DNA of 64,000 nt. Source: Notamacropus eugenii (taxonomy: Eukaryota; Chordata; Mammalia; Diprotodontia; Macropodidae). A program made the position numbers and the translations under genes. Below are positions 1-10,635 of the stretch, in pieces. Each line of letters starts with the position of its first letter. The stretch's first letter is position 1. The stretch lies in assembly GCF_028372415.1 (NCBI RefSeq), contig NC_092872.1, positions 259,433,008 to 259,497,007 on the forward strand, in the 5' to 3' direction. Under the pieces are notes generated by a model that ran no database searches, had not been told where the DNA came from, and saw only the letters and a program-made list of their open reading frames with translations.

Positions 1-1075
1 CACAAACTCCCCGAGTCCAAGAAGGAGCTCATTATCTTCCTTGAGTACTCAGCCTAACTTCCCTCCTTCTATGGAGGGAGCTCCCATCCTTCCAGTCAGC
101 CAGTTCACGATTTCCATCACCTTGACCTCTGTATACTCCCAAGTGGATAGAGCAGTGGTCCTGGAATAAGGAGGGCTCATTGGTTCAAATCTGGCCTTAG
201 ACACTTTCTAGCTGTGTGAGCTGGGCAAGTCATTTAACTCTATTTGACTCAATTGCCTCATCTATAAAATGAGCTGGAGAAAGAAATGGCAAATCACGCC
301 AGTATCTTTTCCCAGAAAACCTCAAATGGGGTCACAAAGAATCAGGCACAAATGAAATGACTAAATAAGTACAAACCACCTCCATATCCAATTAATCACC
401 AAATATTTCTTCTACCTCCATGATATTCCTTATCTGTCTTCTATCCAGCCCCATGAGTCCCTTCCTTATTTCAGACCCTCATCCTTCTCTCATTTGAAAG
501 TCAACAAGCTTTTATTTAGTGTCTACCTTGTGCCAGGTACTGAGCTAAGGCAACAAGCACCTAACTGGCTTCCCTCTTCAATCCACCCTTTCAGCAATCA
601 GCCAACAAGCATTTATTAAGCATTTATAATGTGCTGGGCACTATAGCCAGTTGCCAGATGAATACTCCTAATGCGTCCATCTGACCATTTCACTCTTACT
701 CAAAAATCTTCAGTGCCCCCCATTGCCTTTAGGAAATATACAAAGTTCTCAGGGTGCTATTGAAAGTCCTCCATGATCTGGTTCCAACCTCCTTTCATGG
801 GTTTCTTTGTATTATTGCTTTTCAGGCACTCTGCATTCTAAGCCATGCTGAACTGCTAGGTGGTTCTTCTGCAGTCTCCATGCATTCCCATAGGTTATAT
901 AGGTCACACTCAGGAAACATTCTCTCCTTATCTCTGCCTATTAAAATTATCAGCTTTCTTTAAGACTCAGCTCAGGAGCAGATTTTGATAAAAAAAATTT
1001 TCCTTCTCCAATTGTTAATATTCTAATTCTCCTCAAATCATTAAGTATTTACTCATTTGTGTATATGACATAGAA
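1..1075 (+). mobile_element. L2 LINE, 3' half, fragmented
   Basis: The segment reads in the order of the L2 3' region: a lead-in at 1-140, then pieces resembling the L2 coding end (fractured from about 540, with phrases equivalent to 'ccatttcactcttactcaaaaatc' split across 680-710), then the pyrimidine-rich 3' stretch up to about 1075. It is interrupted by a SINE at 143-367 and by two short reverse L2-tail-like pieces at about 498-545 and 598-650. No open frame of useful length survives. Age looks old, from the heavy divergence. Assignment is by recalled consensus. Confidence 0.65.
143..367 (+). mobile_element. MAR1/WALLSI-like SINE inserted in L2
   Basis: The head resembles a tRNA-derived SINE (gtggatagagca), followed by the CORE-like middle (agctgtgtgagctgggcaag, cctcatctataaaatgagct) and the RTE-type tail (aaatggggtcacaaagaatc ... 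aaatgactaaataa). The flanks are L2 on both sides, so this insertion is younger than the L2 copy. Confidence 0.8.
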
Positions 1076-1086
1076 AAACTATAATG

Positions 1087-1262
1087 GGGCATCAGGGAAC
1101 AGTGGAAAGAGTTCATTGTCTTGGAGTCAGAAGATCTGGGTTCAGATCCTACCTGTAAGGCATCCATATTACCCTGGACAAGTCATTTTACCACCTTGGG
1201 TCTCAGGTACCTCATTTGTAAGATGAAGGAATTTATCTCGAGGGCCTTTGAGTCCTTTCCCA
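1087..1262 (+). mobile_element. MIR/CORE-SINE
   Basis: Diagnostic order: cagtggaaagag, ggagtcagaagatctgggtt, acaagtcattttaccacctt, cctcatttgtaagatgaagg, then the tail gagggcctttgagtccttt. Diverged and without visible target duplication. Confidence 0.75.
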
Positions 1263-1317
1263 TGTCCCTTAAGAGAGGGAAGTATTTCATTTTTGTCTTT
1301 GCTCCCTTCTGCCACTG

Positions 1318-1855
1318 TCATGGAGGAGATCCAGTACAGAACTGAAGTTGAAGAGGGATTCTCTGTGGATGATAAGCTCCTCTAAGTGCTCTTCTTTGCA
1401 GATGATTTCCTGATTGTTGCATCAAGTCCTGAAACATTGCAGATTCTCCTGAAAGAAATCTAAAACCTCTCCAAAAGAATTCTGTCCAGCCATCCACATA
1501 GGAAAGACCAAGTGGATGAAGAATACCTATTGTGGTGATTATGAAGCACAATTAGATAAGACAACCTGTAGTGCTCACCTGTCAGTATATCTGCAGCTAT
1601 CTCTCATATCATCTGCCTTGAAAAGACACTATGTTGGCCCAGAATTCAATGGAAAGAGAAGAGTAGTCTAAATGACTTTGCGGAGATTACAAAGCTCACT
1701 TGATCACCCTAAATTCTCCCAGAAACAAAGTTCATCTTTCAATACCAGTATTCTGCAAGTGCTGATGAATGGCGATGAATCATGGAAGTCTCCAGTCCCC
1801 AAAGAATTAAAAATGAGTATCCCATAGAAGTCAACGTAGAAACAACTGTCAGTCG
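1318..1855 (+). pseudogene. BovB-like RTE reverse transcriptase fragment
   Basis: Translating piecewise on the plus strand gives the RT catalytic box: 1392-1406 encodes FADD within LFFADDFLIVASSP, the palm motif C of RTE reverse transcriptases. About 110 bases on comes KTKWMKNTYC, then GPEFNGKRR around 1635, the equivalent of the 'lGpEf..R' segment downstream of the RT palm in BovB. The fragment covers only the RT palm end and part of the thumb (family ORF about 1000 residues). Several stops and frame changes break it, so it is a dead LINE fragment. Its flanks are MIR on the left and unassigned sequence on the right. The 3' end of the same or a sister family recurs in reverse at 55340-56405. 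Confidence 0.75.
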
Positions 1856-2528
1856 AGAACAAGCCCCAAAACCTATAAAGGATTTTAGAAAAATTTTATT
1901 CAGTTCAGCAGAGAAAAAGCTAAAAGAGGTCCAGCTCTCTCCTTGAGTGTCTGTGAGGTTTACATTGCATAGAATTCAAGCAAGAGCGTAAGGATGGGCA
2001 GCTAGCTGACCAGCACATAACAGATAGGCAGTTTTCAGAAAGAGGCAGTTCCCATGTAAGATTGCTTGAGATGGGTATCTGTAGGTAAGTGTAAATACTC
2101 TATAATATTTGAGTGAATACGAAACACAAGCTATTGGGGAATCTCAAAACATAATATCAGATGGACCCAGAATAAGACCTGGGTGAGCAGACCTAGCACT
2201 CTGACGTCCATGGAAGGTCCCTGGGGTCAGAATGACCTTTGGGTTAAGTAATTTCTAACCACATAAAGCTAGGTTCAAACAATATGAATAATTTTGAAAG
2301 TTTTCCAAATAATATAATCATTTTCCCACAGAGCACACGACAAATAAGGAACTATGAAGCAGAATTGGAGCCAAGGGTTAGTCATCAAAGGAATGCGCTG
2401 TTTAGAAATAATAAAAGGGTAGATCATACAACAAGTGTTAAGGACCCCAGGTAGGCTACGTGCCCTGCTGATACCCAGGGCCTTTCAGGGATATGTCAAG
2501 GATATTGCCAAAGAAGCAAAAAGCTTTG
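1856..2528. other. Unassigned, non-coding
   Basis: A-rich, moderately diverged sequence without a recognised repeat or useful open frame. It could be an old interspersed repeat, but I cannot name a family. Confidence 0.4.
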
Positions 2529-2529
2529 T

Positions 2530-2686
2530 GGATGTGTATGTAAGCATATGTGTGTGTACATGTGTGTATGTAAATATTCATACACATGCATATGCATACA
2601 TGTGTGCATACATAATGTGTGTACGGGTGTGTTTACATGTATCGATACACATGCATATTTGCATATTTACATATACACACATATAG
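2530..2686. repeat. Alternating purine-pyrimidine tract (TG/CA, ATG)
   Basis: Imperfect (TG)n passing into (CA)n with many self-complementary ATGCAT and TACATGTA steps. The RY alternation favours Z-DNA or cruciform structure. Translations on both strands in Y/I/H/V are artefacts. Confidence 0.85.
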
Positions 2687-2689
2687 CTG

Positions 2690-3224
2690 CTTTTCCTGGT
2701 TGCCAAGGAAGGGGGGTGGTGGAGAATGGAGCTCCCAAACTGAAAGTTTGCTTTTGTGACTACATCAGACATTGTATAACTGTTAAATTTCAGAGTAGGG
2801 TGAAGTGTTGATAGAAGTGAACATCACTAGTGAATATCTTCCTGAAAAGAAGGATTCGCCTGGAGTTACAGGAGAGAAGGACTCACACCTTTCACAGCTT
2901 CAGGGCCCTGAGCTAACCACCCATCCCAATATACATCAGAAGTGAACACAAGACTCTGACCACCATTAGAAGGGCAGGTAAGGTCCTTATGGGGGATTGG
3001 GTGGGGATAGCACAGCCTGCTCTTCTCACCTTCTCAGTCATCATACTAGGCTTCTCATTGCAGTCTGTACCCTCACACATAGTGAGCTTTTGATTGATTC
3101 ATTCACTGAGGCTTATGTAGTTGAACCTAGTACTTGGAGCCCAGACTCAGGACTTTGCCCAGGCTCTGTTCCTTCTAGTGGGGTACCAGGCTCTACTTCT
3201 TAGAGGCCGCACAGCATTCCATAA
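2690..3224. other. Unassigned, non-coding
   Basis: No repeat, RNA gene or convincing exon seen. Base composition is ordinary. Confidence 0.4.
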
Positions 3225-3765
3225 ATCCCCATGGAATAGACTTGAAGCCAGGAAGCCTTGAATTCAAATTCAGCCAGTTTTATGACCCTAGGGAATCAGT
3301 TATCTCTGTGGGCCTCAGTTTACTCCTCTATAAAATGAGGCATTAGATGAGATGCCCTCTCAGGCTCCTTCCAGCCCTGATATCCTAATCCTTGGTTCTG
3401 CATGAAGTGTGTATTCTCAGTTCCCCACTTTATACATGGAATTCCTTCTCATCCTTTAAACTCCAACCCCAATGCCCTCTTTCTCTGAAAATCCATCCCT
3501 GGTTCAGCCAGTTCCAGCTCTGAGTAATGGGCCTCCCTTCTAGGCATCCCTGTGACTCTATAATGTGTGTCATAGTATCTACACTTAGGTCATGGTGCCC
3601 TGCTAGGGGAGCTGTATGGGGTACAGAAAATGATAACAACTCTCAAGTCAGGGGACCTGGTTCAAAATCTGCCTCTGATACTATCAGGTGTGACTTCCCA
3701 CAAGAAACTGAACCTCTCTGGGTTAGACTCCTCACCTGCAAAATGAGTGTGTCTGCCAATATGGG
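3225..3765 (+). mobile_element. MIR - L2 fragment - MIR series
   Basis: 3225-3402 is a MIR-type SINE (cctcagtttactcctctata, tail ctccttccagccctgatatc). 3410-3605 resembles the L2 3' region (ttctcatcctttaaactcca). 3610-3765 is a second MIR (caggggacctggttcaaaat ... cctcacctgcaaaatgagtg). All run forward. Confidence 0.65.
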
Positions 3766-3939
3766 CCTCAGTCATCGGCCAGGAGCCCAGCCTCAAACAA
3801 TGCTGGAGTCAATGCTCGCTCAAAGCTTGCCTTTTTTGCTTCCTAGCTATGAAAGTCATTCCTTCTCTGTGAGGGAATTTTCCACTCTAAAATGGGTACA
3901 ACAGTCCTCACAGCACAGTCTGAACCTCACAATCATTGT

Positions 3940-4090
3940 ATATTAGGGCTGAGAGAGGCCATACTTTCTTATTTAACAGTACAAGAAACTGATGCTCATG
4001 GAGGAGAAGGGACCTGTGTAAAGTCATGCAGCTATTTGGAAACGTAGGTCTCCAGGGCTCTTTCCACTCTACCACCTGATACTGTCCTTT
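3940..4090 (-). mobile_element. MIR, reverse
   Basis: Reverse MIR order: ttatttaacagtacaagaaactgatgct-like, gacctgtgtaaagtcatgca, then gctctttccactctaccacc, the complement of the SINE head. Confidence 0.7.
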
Positions 4091-4534
4091 GATCCCACTC
4101 CTTTAAATCTCCATCCTTCCCTTCCCCTCCTATTTCCCCAGAAAGTAAGGGAGACCAGAGAGGCCCCTGGTTGTGAGGCAAAGAAAGTGGGCATTGTTCA
4201 GTCGCCTGGCCCACCTGGAGCTTGAGAGCAGAGATCTAGCCTAGGAAGCTGGAGGTGGGGGGAGCCCAGGCCCAGCTACGAGGGAGATGGGAGATTGAGA
4301 GGAACATTTCCTTGCTTCCGATTCCCTTGTTTCCTTCCTAGAAGAAGGACGATTTTCTTAATCACACGTGAAGCCCCCAACAGCCCCGTTGTCAGCTCCA
4401 CAAATCTTTTCCAGCCCTGGCTCCCTTGGCCTCCAGCTTCCCTCACCTCCTCGACTTCCTCCCATCCCCCAGGCCAGAAGGGCAAAAAGACAGTCAGCTC
4501 AGGGTTTGGAAGATGATGACAACAATCAGTCATC
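4091..4534. other. Unassigned, non-coding
   Basis: Pyrimidine-rich on the plus strand from 4380. No recognised repeat, and no splice-flanked open frame I would defend. Confidence 0.4.
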
Positions 4535-4690
4535 CATCATCTCAACAACTCTGGGAGCGGGGGGTTCAGGGACCGACAGCCCCACTTTATGGATGAGAAA
4601 ACTGAGTCCTAGAGAGGAGAAAGAGCTAGTCCAGGGAACTAAGCATCAGAGCTGGGATTCTAACTCAGTCCTCCTCTGATTCCAAAAATC
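4535..4690 (-). mobile_element. MIR, reverse
   Basis: Shows tttatggatgagaaaactga, gagaggagaaagagctagtc and agctgggattctaactcagt in reverse-MIR order. Confidence 0.75.
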
Positions 4691-4879
4691 AAGACCTTTC
4701 TGACCACAGTAGTTTCTGGCCATTGGGAACAGGGACTCTCATTAAGCGTCTCCACTGGGAGGTCAGGGGGAAGCCCCACGGGGGTAGGAGGTCGGAGAGT
4801 GCCCCAGCTTGAGAAGAGCGCCTGTCTGATTTTTGTTCCACCCCCCAATTCTTTAATGCCCATTCTGCTCGAGGACCAG

Positions 4880-5655
4880 AATGGAATCAAATAATTTACA
4901 TTGACCTAGAGCTTTCAGATTAGCAGAGTACTCTCCTCCTGATGACCCTGGAGCAAGGGGAAGGCAACAGAGCAATGAACATGACAATGGAGTTTGGAAT
5001 CCAATGATCGGCATCGAAATCCTGGTTCTAGACCTTACCTTGATGATCTAAATTCCAAGGTCCCTCCCAGCTCCCTATCACGTGCTCCAATGACTTCTCT
5101 TTAATGGGGGACAAGAGAAAAAGTAGAGACACCACAGTGAAGATGCAACCTCAAGGGTGGGGGGGAGGTTGGAGCTGGGGAAGGGCAGAAATGGGAAGTG
5201 GAATACTTCTACTGTGACCCTGCCCATCTCTCTCAGGTTCTACAGCACTGGCCAGTAGAGTGCAATCAGTGATGGTTCTGGGATAGAATCACCAGGAATT
5301 AGAATGTTCCAGAACTTAAACTTCAGGGGAGCTTGGTTGTCACGTTGTCCACCTCCTTTACTTTACAGAGGAAAACACTAAGGCCCAGAGAGGAGATGTC
5401 GCTTCCTCAAGATCACACACAGAGAAATCAGGCACTCAGTGGCTGTGCCTGGACATCAACCCCAGGGGAACGTGGAAGGTGAAAAGAGCACTGAATTTAA
5501 AGTCCAGGTCAGGACTTGAACCAAATAGTTTATGTTACAAGATCTGAACTCCTCTGAACCTCAGTTTTTCCATCTGGAAAATGGGAATAATAATCCATGC
5601 ACAACTTGTCTGCCTCCTTGTGAGGAAAGTGCTTTGTAGACCTCAAAGTAGGAAC
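4880..5655. mobile_element. Cluster of MIR fragments
   Basis: Four diverged pieces: 4883-4950 reverse, 4965-5095 forward (tail ttccaaggtccctcccagct), 5275-5465 reverse (ttacagaggaaaacactaag) and 5467-5650 forward (cctcagtttttccatctgga). Short unassigned linkers lie between. Confidence 0.65.
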
Positions 5656-5689
5656 TTTCCTGTTCTGATAGTCTCTATACTCCATATTC

Positions 5690-6071
5690 TTTTGTTGTTG
5701 TTAATTTATTTATTTTTAGTTTTCAACATTCGCTTCCATAAGTTTTAAATTTTACTCCCTCCCTCCCCAAGATGGCGTGCCATCTGATAAAGGCTCTATA
5801 TATACATTAACATTAAACATATTTTCACATTAGTCATGTTGTATAGAAGAATTATAATGAATGGGAGAAACTATGAGGAAGAAAACAAAACAAAAAAAGA
5901 AAATAGTCTGCTTCCCTTTGCATTCTGACTCCACAGTTACTACTCTGGATGTGGATGGCATTTTCCAAGAGTCCTTTGGAATTGTTTTAGGAACTTGCAT
6001 TGCTGAGAAGGGCTAAGTATATCAAAATCGGTCCTCACACACTGAGGCTGTTACTGTTCACTACATGTTCT
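5690..6071 (-). mobile_element. L1 3' end, reverse
   Basis: Begins tttagttttcaacattcgct then cataagttttaaatttt, the signature of the marsupial L1 3' end read backwards. It continues through attagtcatgttgtatagaa, atagtctgcttccctttgca and tggcattttccaagagtcct. Length about 380 bases, so strongly 5'-truncated. Confidence 0.85.
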
Positions 6072-6250
6072 GAAAACCTTTCTAGCTCTGGCATTCTAGG
6101 TTCTAAAGATCCTTCCTCCCAAGCTCTGACATTCTGTATTCTAAGGGTCTTCCTAGCTCTGCCACTTTATATTCTAAGGGCTTCTTAGTTCGGATATTCT
6201 AAACTCTAAGATCTTTTCTAATCTGGACAGTATACATTTTAAGGTCTTAT
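6070..6250 (+). repeat. Minisatellite of about 36-37 bp units (SINE-tail derived)
   Basis: About five imperfect units of the form ctagctctgacattctgtat-tctaaggtcttc. The unit matches the 3' tail of a MIR-type SINE (aaggtcccttccagctctgac). Related arrays lie at 14860-15006, 25017-25264 and, reversed, 8440-8545. Confidence 0.75.
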
Positions 6251-6304
6251 AGAAATGGGGAGTCATTATTGTGAGCTATCATCTCCCTGTCTTTGGGGGA
6301 GAAC

Positions 6305-6565
6305 TGGGGAAAATCATCCCTTTAAATCTGAGTCCTAACTGTGACTGCTAGCTGTATGTCTTTGGATAAGTCACTCACTCTCTCTGAGCTCTTGTAAAAA
6401 GAAAGTGTTACATTATATGACCTCTAAGGTTTCTTCCAAATCTAACTATTTATGAATCAATGAATCATCTCTCTATTCTCCTACACTGCTTTTCATCATG
6501 AGCAGTATCCAGGAGACCCTCAGTGAATAAAGTGGTTTTTGAATGAAGGAATGAATGGATGTGAG
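6305..6565 (+). mobile_element. MIR followed by L2 3' tail
   Basis: 6305-6465 carries ctagctgtatgtctttggat and ctctaaggtttcttccaaat (MIR). 6470-6565 ends with cagtgaataaagtggttttt-gaatgaaggaatg, an L2-style 3' tail. Confidence 0.6.
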
Positions 6566-7154
6566 CCTAAAAGGCTCACAGGAGTAAAGGTTTCTCACAT
6601 TATGGAAGGGCTTCCTCCCCCCAGCCCCCACCCTTCATGCTCCTTCAAGACAGAGGGAGAGCTCCTTGGAATGGGACCTTGGGAGGGGGAGGTTTTTTGA
6701 GGTAGGGGGCGCCCTAGAGAGAGGAAGGCAGACTCGAGGATCCCTCATGGCACATGAAAACAATCATCATGCCATACTACCTGTGTGGGGTTTTCCTCTT
6801 ACTTGTCAAAGCATTGCCATGCAGAGTGAACAGGAAGCTATGCTGGGACATTGCCAGCTACTTCTGGAGATGGGGCAACTTTTGCCTCATGAAAGGAAAA
6901 ACAAGCCTCCCATGACGGGAGAGGAACCATCCAGGGTCTGTGAGCTCCTTGGCCCAGGTCTGGAGGGGCCAATGAACTCAATTCAATTCAAACATTTGTA
7001 AATCGCCGACCAGGCACAGGCTGGATTTGCTGGACTCCAGACTACCATCAATTTTCTGAATGATAATGGGCAAGACACTGGACCTCTCTGAGTCTCAGAC
7101 TCCCCATGTGGAACTTGGAGGTGATAATCATCGGTCCTCTACTGCAAAGGATGT
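6566..7154. other. Mostly unassigned; MIR remnant at the right end
   Basis: 6566-7009 shows no recognised repeat or exon. 7010-7150 keeps weak forward MIR character (gggcaagacactggacctct). Confidence 0.4.
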
Positions 7155-7256
7155 GAAAGCAGAGACAGAGACAGAGAAGGTGGGAGAGAGAGGGAGAGGG
7201 AGGGAGGGAGAGAGAAATAGAGACAGAGAGAGAAAAAGAGAGAGACAGCGATGAAC
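7155..7256 (+). repeat. (GAGA)n purine-rich microsatellite
   Basis: Imperfect GA/GGGA run over about 100 bases. The R/E/G open frame across it is low-complexity. Confidence 0.9.
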
Positions 7257-7287
7257 TGACAGTGAGAGATCTTGGATGGAAAAGTAC

Positions 7288-8440
7288 TGTGAAATCAATT
7301 AATCAACAAAAATTGAATTGGTCAATTTAAGTACCTACTATGTATTGGGCGATGTTGATACAGAAAAAGAAGCAAGGCAGTGCCTGCCCTCAAGGAGCTT
7401 ACAATCTAATGGAGGAGACAGTAAGCAAACAGCAACTTACAAATAAACTGTATATAGGATAAATAGGAAATAATCAACAGAGGGAAGGCACTAGCATTAA
7501 AAGAGTTTGGGAAAGGTTTCCCGGAGAAGGTGGGATTTCTGTTGTTGTTTAGTCATGCCCAATTCTTCATGACCCCATTGGAGGTTTTCTTGGCAAAGAT
7601 ACTGGACTGATTTGCCATTTCCTTCTCATTTTATAGAGGAAACTGAGGCAAGCAAGGTTAAGTGACTTGCCCAGGGTCACTCAACTAGTAAGTGTCTGAG
7701 GCTCAATTTGAACTCAGGGAGAAGAGTCCTCCTGATTCCAGGCCTAGCACGCTATCCATTTTGCCACATGGCTGCTCAGATAGGATTTTAGTTGGGACTT
7801 ACCAGAAACCAGGGAAGTCAGAAGGTGGAGGTGAAGAGAAGGGGTGTTCTAGGCATGGGGGACAACCAGAGAAATGCCCAGAGCCCAGAGATGGAACAAC
7901 CAGGAGGCCAGCACCGTTGGATTAGAGTATGTATAGGGGAGTAAGGAGGCTGGGGAATGAAGGATTTTGAATGTCAAACAACATTTTTAATTTGTTCCTG
8001 GAGTCAGTAGAGAGCCAAAGAGCTTTACTGAGTAGGGCATGACATGGTCAGACCTGAACTTCATAAAAATCACTTTGGTGGCTGAATGGGGAGAAACTTG
8101 AGACAGGCAACCCCCACCTCCACCCCAATCAGGTTGTTGCAATAGTCCATGTGTGAGGCAACCAGGGTCTGCACCAGGGAGGGGGCCATGTCAGAGGAGA
8201 GGAGGGGGCATGAAAGTGAAATCGACAGGCCCCAAGGCAGGCCTGGAAATGGGTCTGGTGAGGAATAGTGAGGCATCTGGGCTGACATCTAGGTTGTGAG
8301 CCTTGGGGCTGAGAGAACCGTGGAGCGTCTGCCTTAATAGGGAAAGGGAGAGGAGAGGAGGGTTCAGCAGGAAAGAGAATGAGTTTTGTTTTAGATATGT
8401 TGAATTTGAGATATCTACTACACATGCAACTGGAAGGGTA
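7288..8440 (-). mobile_element. L2 LINE, reverse, with ORF2 C-terminal remnant
   Basis: Read backwards this is the L2 3' end: tail complement at 7288-7345 (gtacctactatgtattgggc), caaggagcttacaatctaat at 7391, then the coding end. Minus-strand translation near 8140-8190 gives LVQTLVASHMDYCNNLI, matching the conserved 'LVQaLi.SrlDYCNsLL' box of the L2 ORF2 C-terminus. About 910 bases of L2 remain after removing the SINE at 7540-7779. The element is 5'-truncated, stops are present, and the GA tract at 7155 lies just upstream of its 3' end. Confidence 0.85.
7540..7779 (-). mobile_element. MAR1/WALLSI-like SINE, reverse, inside L2
   Basis: Starts with the reversed RTE-type tail (gttgttgtttagtcatgccc, cttcatgaccccat) and ends with the complement of the SINE head (tatccattttgccacatggc). 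The L2 words ggattt on both sides (7533-7538 and 7783-7788) look like the target duplication, since uninterrupted L2 has one copy there. Confidence 0.85.
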
Positions 8441-8630
8441 CAAAATGTCAGATCTGGCGGAGACTTTAGAACATAGAACATAGGATGTTCTAGAACATGG
8501 AATGTCAGAACCGAGACTCTAGAACACAGAACACACAATAAGGAATATCAGAGCTGGCCAGACCTTGGAGAACCTCTTGTCCTCTCCTTCATTTTTACAA
8601 GTCAGGAGCCTATGGGCTCTGCTGGGGATG
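8440..8630 (-). repeat. Reversed SINE-tail minisatellite plus MIR
   Basis: 8440-8545 repeats agaacatagaacataggatg/tagaacatggaatgtcagaa-type words, the reverse complement of the arrays at 6070, 14860 and 25017. It leads into reverse MIR sequence at 8540-8630 (atcagagctggccagacctt). Confidence 0.65.
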
Positions 8631-8815
8631 AAGCCACACGAGGGGCCTTGCTCTGGAGGGATAGCTGGCTGCAAAGACATACAGCTTCCTGGGATCCTGA
8701 AGTCCTTCGACGTCCAAAGTGAGGAGGACAGGTTACCTCTGGAAGCACCGAGGTGTTTGGTATGGGAGGTGCCAGGTTAGAAGGTGTCCTGTTCCCCCAG
8801 CACTAGAGTGTGCAC

Positions 8816-8911
8816 ACGCGCACACACATACTCACACATATACACAACTCACATACATACACACACATATACACACCTACACACTAACAAATACACTCAC
8901 ACATATTTATA

Positions 8912-8972
<61 letters not shown>

Positions 8973-8985
8973 ATACACACCAGGG
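8816..8985 (+). repeat. (CA)n microsatellite
   Basis: Impure CA/CATA for 100 bases, then a pure (CA) run from about 8916 to 8966. Confidence 0.95.
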
Positions 8986-9099
8986 TCTCAGCTGACAGGA
9001 AGAGGAAATGCCCAACATTCTCCAGCCTCTTGTCCCTAAGCCAGAGTCTCAAATGCCAACCCTAAAAATACAGCTTGGCAGTTCAGCTATGCTATCTGC

Positions 9100-9400
9100 C
9101 CTCCTTCCCCCCCTCCCCACCATCCCCCGGTGGCGGCCAGCCCTGAGCCCTGAGGGTTTATTTTTGAATGAGGATGTGAGGTGGAGGTAACTTGAGGCTG
9201 CCCAGAAACCTGAGTCCTCCTCTTTCATGTATCTTCCCATTCAGAGATTTCTGGAGGGGGAGGGGCGGGGCGAGGGGTGGGGAGATGGGGGCTGGATGGG
9301 AGCACGGGGACTGGCTTAGAGTCCAGACAAGGGCAAGGGGAAGGGGGAGGAGAGGAGGAGGAGAATATCCCCAGTCTACAGAGGTCTTTCTGGCTAAAGA
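9100..9400 (+). repeat. G-rich purine tract
   Basis: 9251-9365 is dominated by GGGG/GGAGG runs (ggagggggaggggcggggcg). It has several closely spaced G-runs compatible with quadruplex formation, and it contains rare CpGs. No gene identified. Confidence 0.7.
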
Positions 9401-9429
9401 ACTCAATCAATCAAATCTTAAGTCCTCAT

Positions 9430-10182
9430 TGAAAGCCAGTAATAGAGAGAGCCCTAAAACTGGAGTTGGGTGAACTCTGACTCACTAACTGTGTGGCCTT
9501 GAAGAAGTCACTTCCCTTCTGTATGAGCCTCAGTTTTCTCATCTGTAAAATGGGCACAATAAAATTCTAATTACCTAGCTCCCAGGGGCACTGTGCTGAA
9601 TGATGTGACATTAGAATCATGAGGACCTGGGTTTAAATACCACCTCTGCCACTTACTATTGGCAAGCAGGTCACTCTCCCTCCATGGGCCTCATCTGTAA
9701 AATGATAGGGTTGGATTAGGCGGCTCCTGAGGACCCTTTCGGTGCTCAGGCTATGGTCCTACAAATCAAGGAGAGGCTTCTCCAAGTTACAGAAGGAGAG
9801 GGCCCAGTCTGATAAGACCCCTCTCAGACCCCTTCCCCCATTTCCCCTATATCCACCATCATTTGCCAGGGCTCCCAAGCAAAGGATTTGTTGACAGGGA
9901 GGGCAAGGATTCAGAGGGAGAAAAAAAGCAACCCAGCAGTTGGGTTGGAAGTAAATGGACCTGGGTTCAAATACTGCGCCCATTACTTCCTAGCTCTGTG
10001 ACCCTGGTCAAGTGACTTCCTCTCTTTGGGCCTCAGTTCCCTCCTCTGTAAAATGAGAGAGAAGGCCAGCTGGTTTCAGAAGCCCCTGTGAGCTCTAACT
10101 CTGATCCTATCATCTAGCTCAACCCTCTCATTTTTCAGAGAAGGAAACTGAGGCCCCAGAGGGGGAAGGGAGCTGCCCAAAG
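9430..10182. mobile_element. Cluster of MIR copies
   Basis: Forward copies at 9430-9590, 9597-9765 and 9940-10112 (each with a 'cctcatctgtaaaatg'-type core), then a reverse piece at 10113-10182 (gaaggaaactgaggccccag). The forward copies near 9597 and 9940 keep tails with ctccttccag-like ends. Confidence 0.75.
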
Positions 10183-10500
10183 TCCCATGCACACACAAGA
10201 TGGATCATCAAGAAAGGGGACAAGCAGCCTTTTCTTCCACCCCCACAAGCCCACCTTCATGCCCTCTGGTCCTGGCCAGGGTCTCCCTACCCTATCAGAA
10301 AGCCCTTCAGGCTCCAGCTCATTAAATGCTCGAGCAGGCCAGCAGAGGGCACCCCAATGCCTTCTAACCTGGTTCCACTGGAGGGTATCCTGGGTGCCCT
10401 GCAGGGAGTCCCTGGCATGCAGGGACCAGGCTGAGGAGCATCCCTGGGGAGAAGGAATGCAGGAGCAGCTGCCTCCTGGGCTCTTCCCGAGGGCCTTAGC
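10183..10500. other. Unassigned, non-coding
   Basis: GC-moderate sequence without recognised repeat. Overlapping open frames of 75-107 codons on both strands show no family resemblance. Confidence 0.4.
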
Positions 10501-10504
10501 TTGG

Positions 10505-10570
10505 GAGTAACCATTTACTTGTAAACTTGGGAGTAAACTTGTAAACTTACAAGTAAACTTCGTTTACTTG
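10505..10570. repeat. Short tandem/inverted repeat of GTAAACTT
   Basis: ACTTGTAAACTT-type words recur four times. 10551-10569 forms a perfect 8-bp stem with a 3-base loop (AAGTAAACTTCGTTTACTT). Confidence 0.85.
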
Positions 10571-10635
10571 GCTCTATAGCCCAGGGTGGGGCAGGGAGAA
10601 GGGAGGAGAGGGATTGTAGACTGGAATGGATTTAG

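Noticed and set aside
1856-2420. Possible solo LTR
   Set aside because: I could not define ends, a target duplication or a family, so it is left unassigned.
8719-9065. Frames of 93-106 codons with THTHTH runs
   Set aside because: They translate the (CA)n microsatellite.
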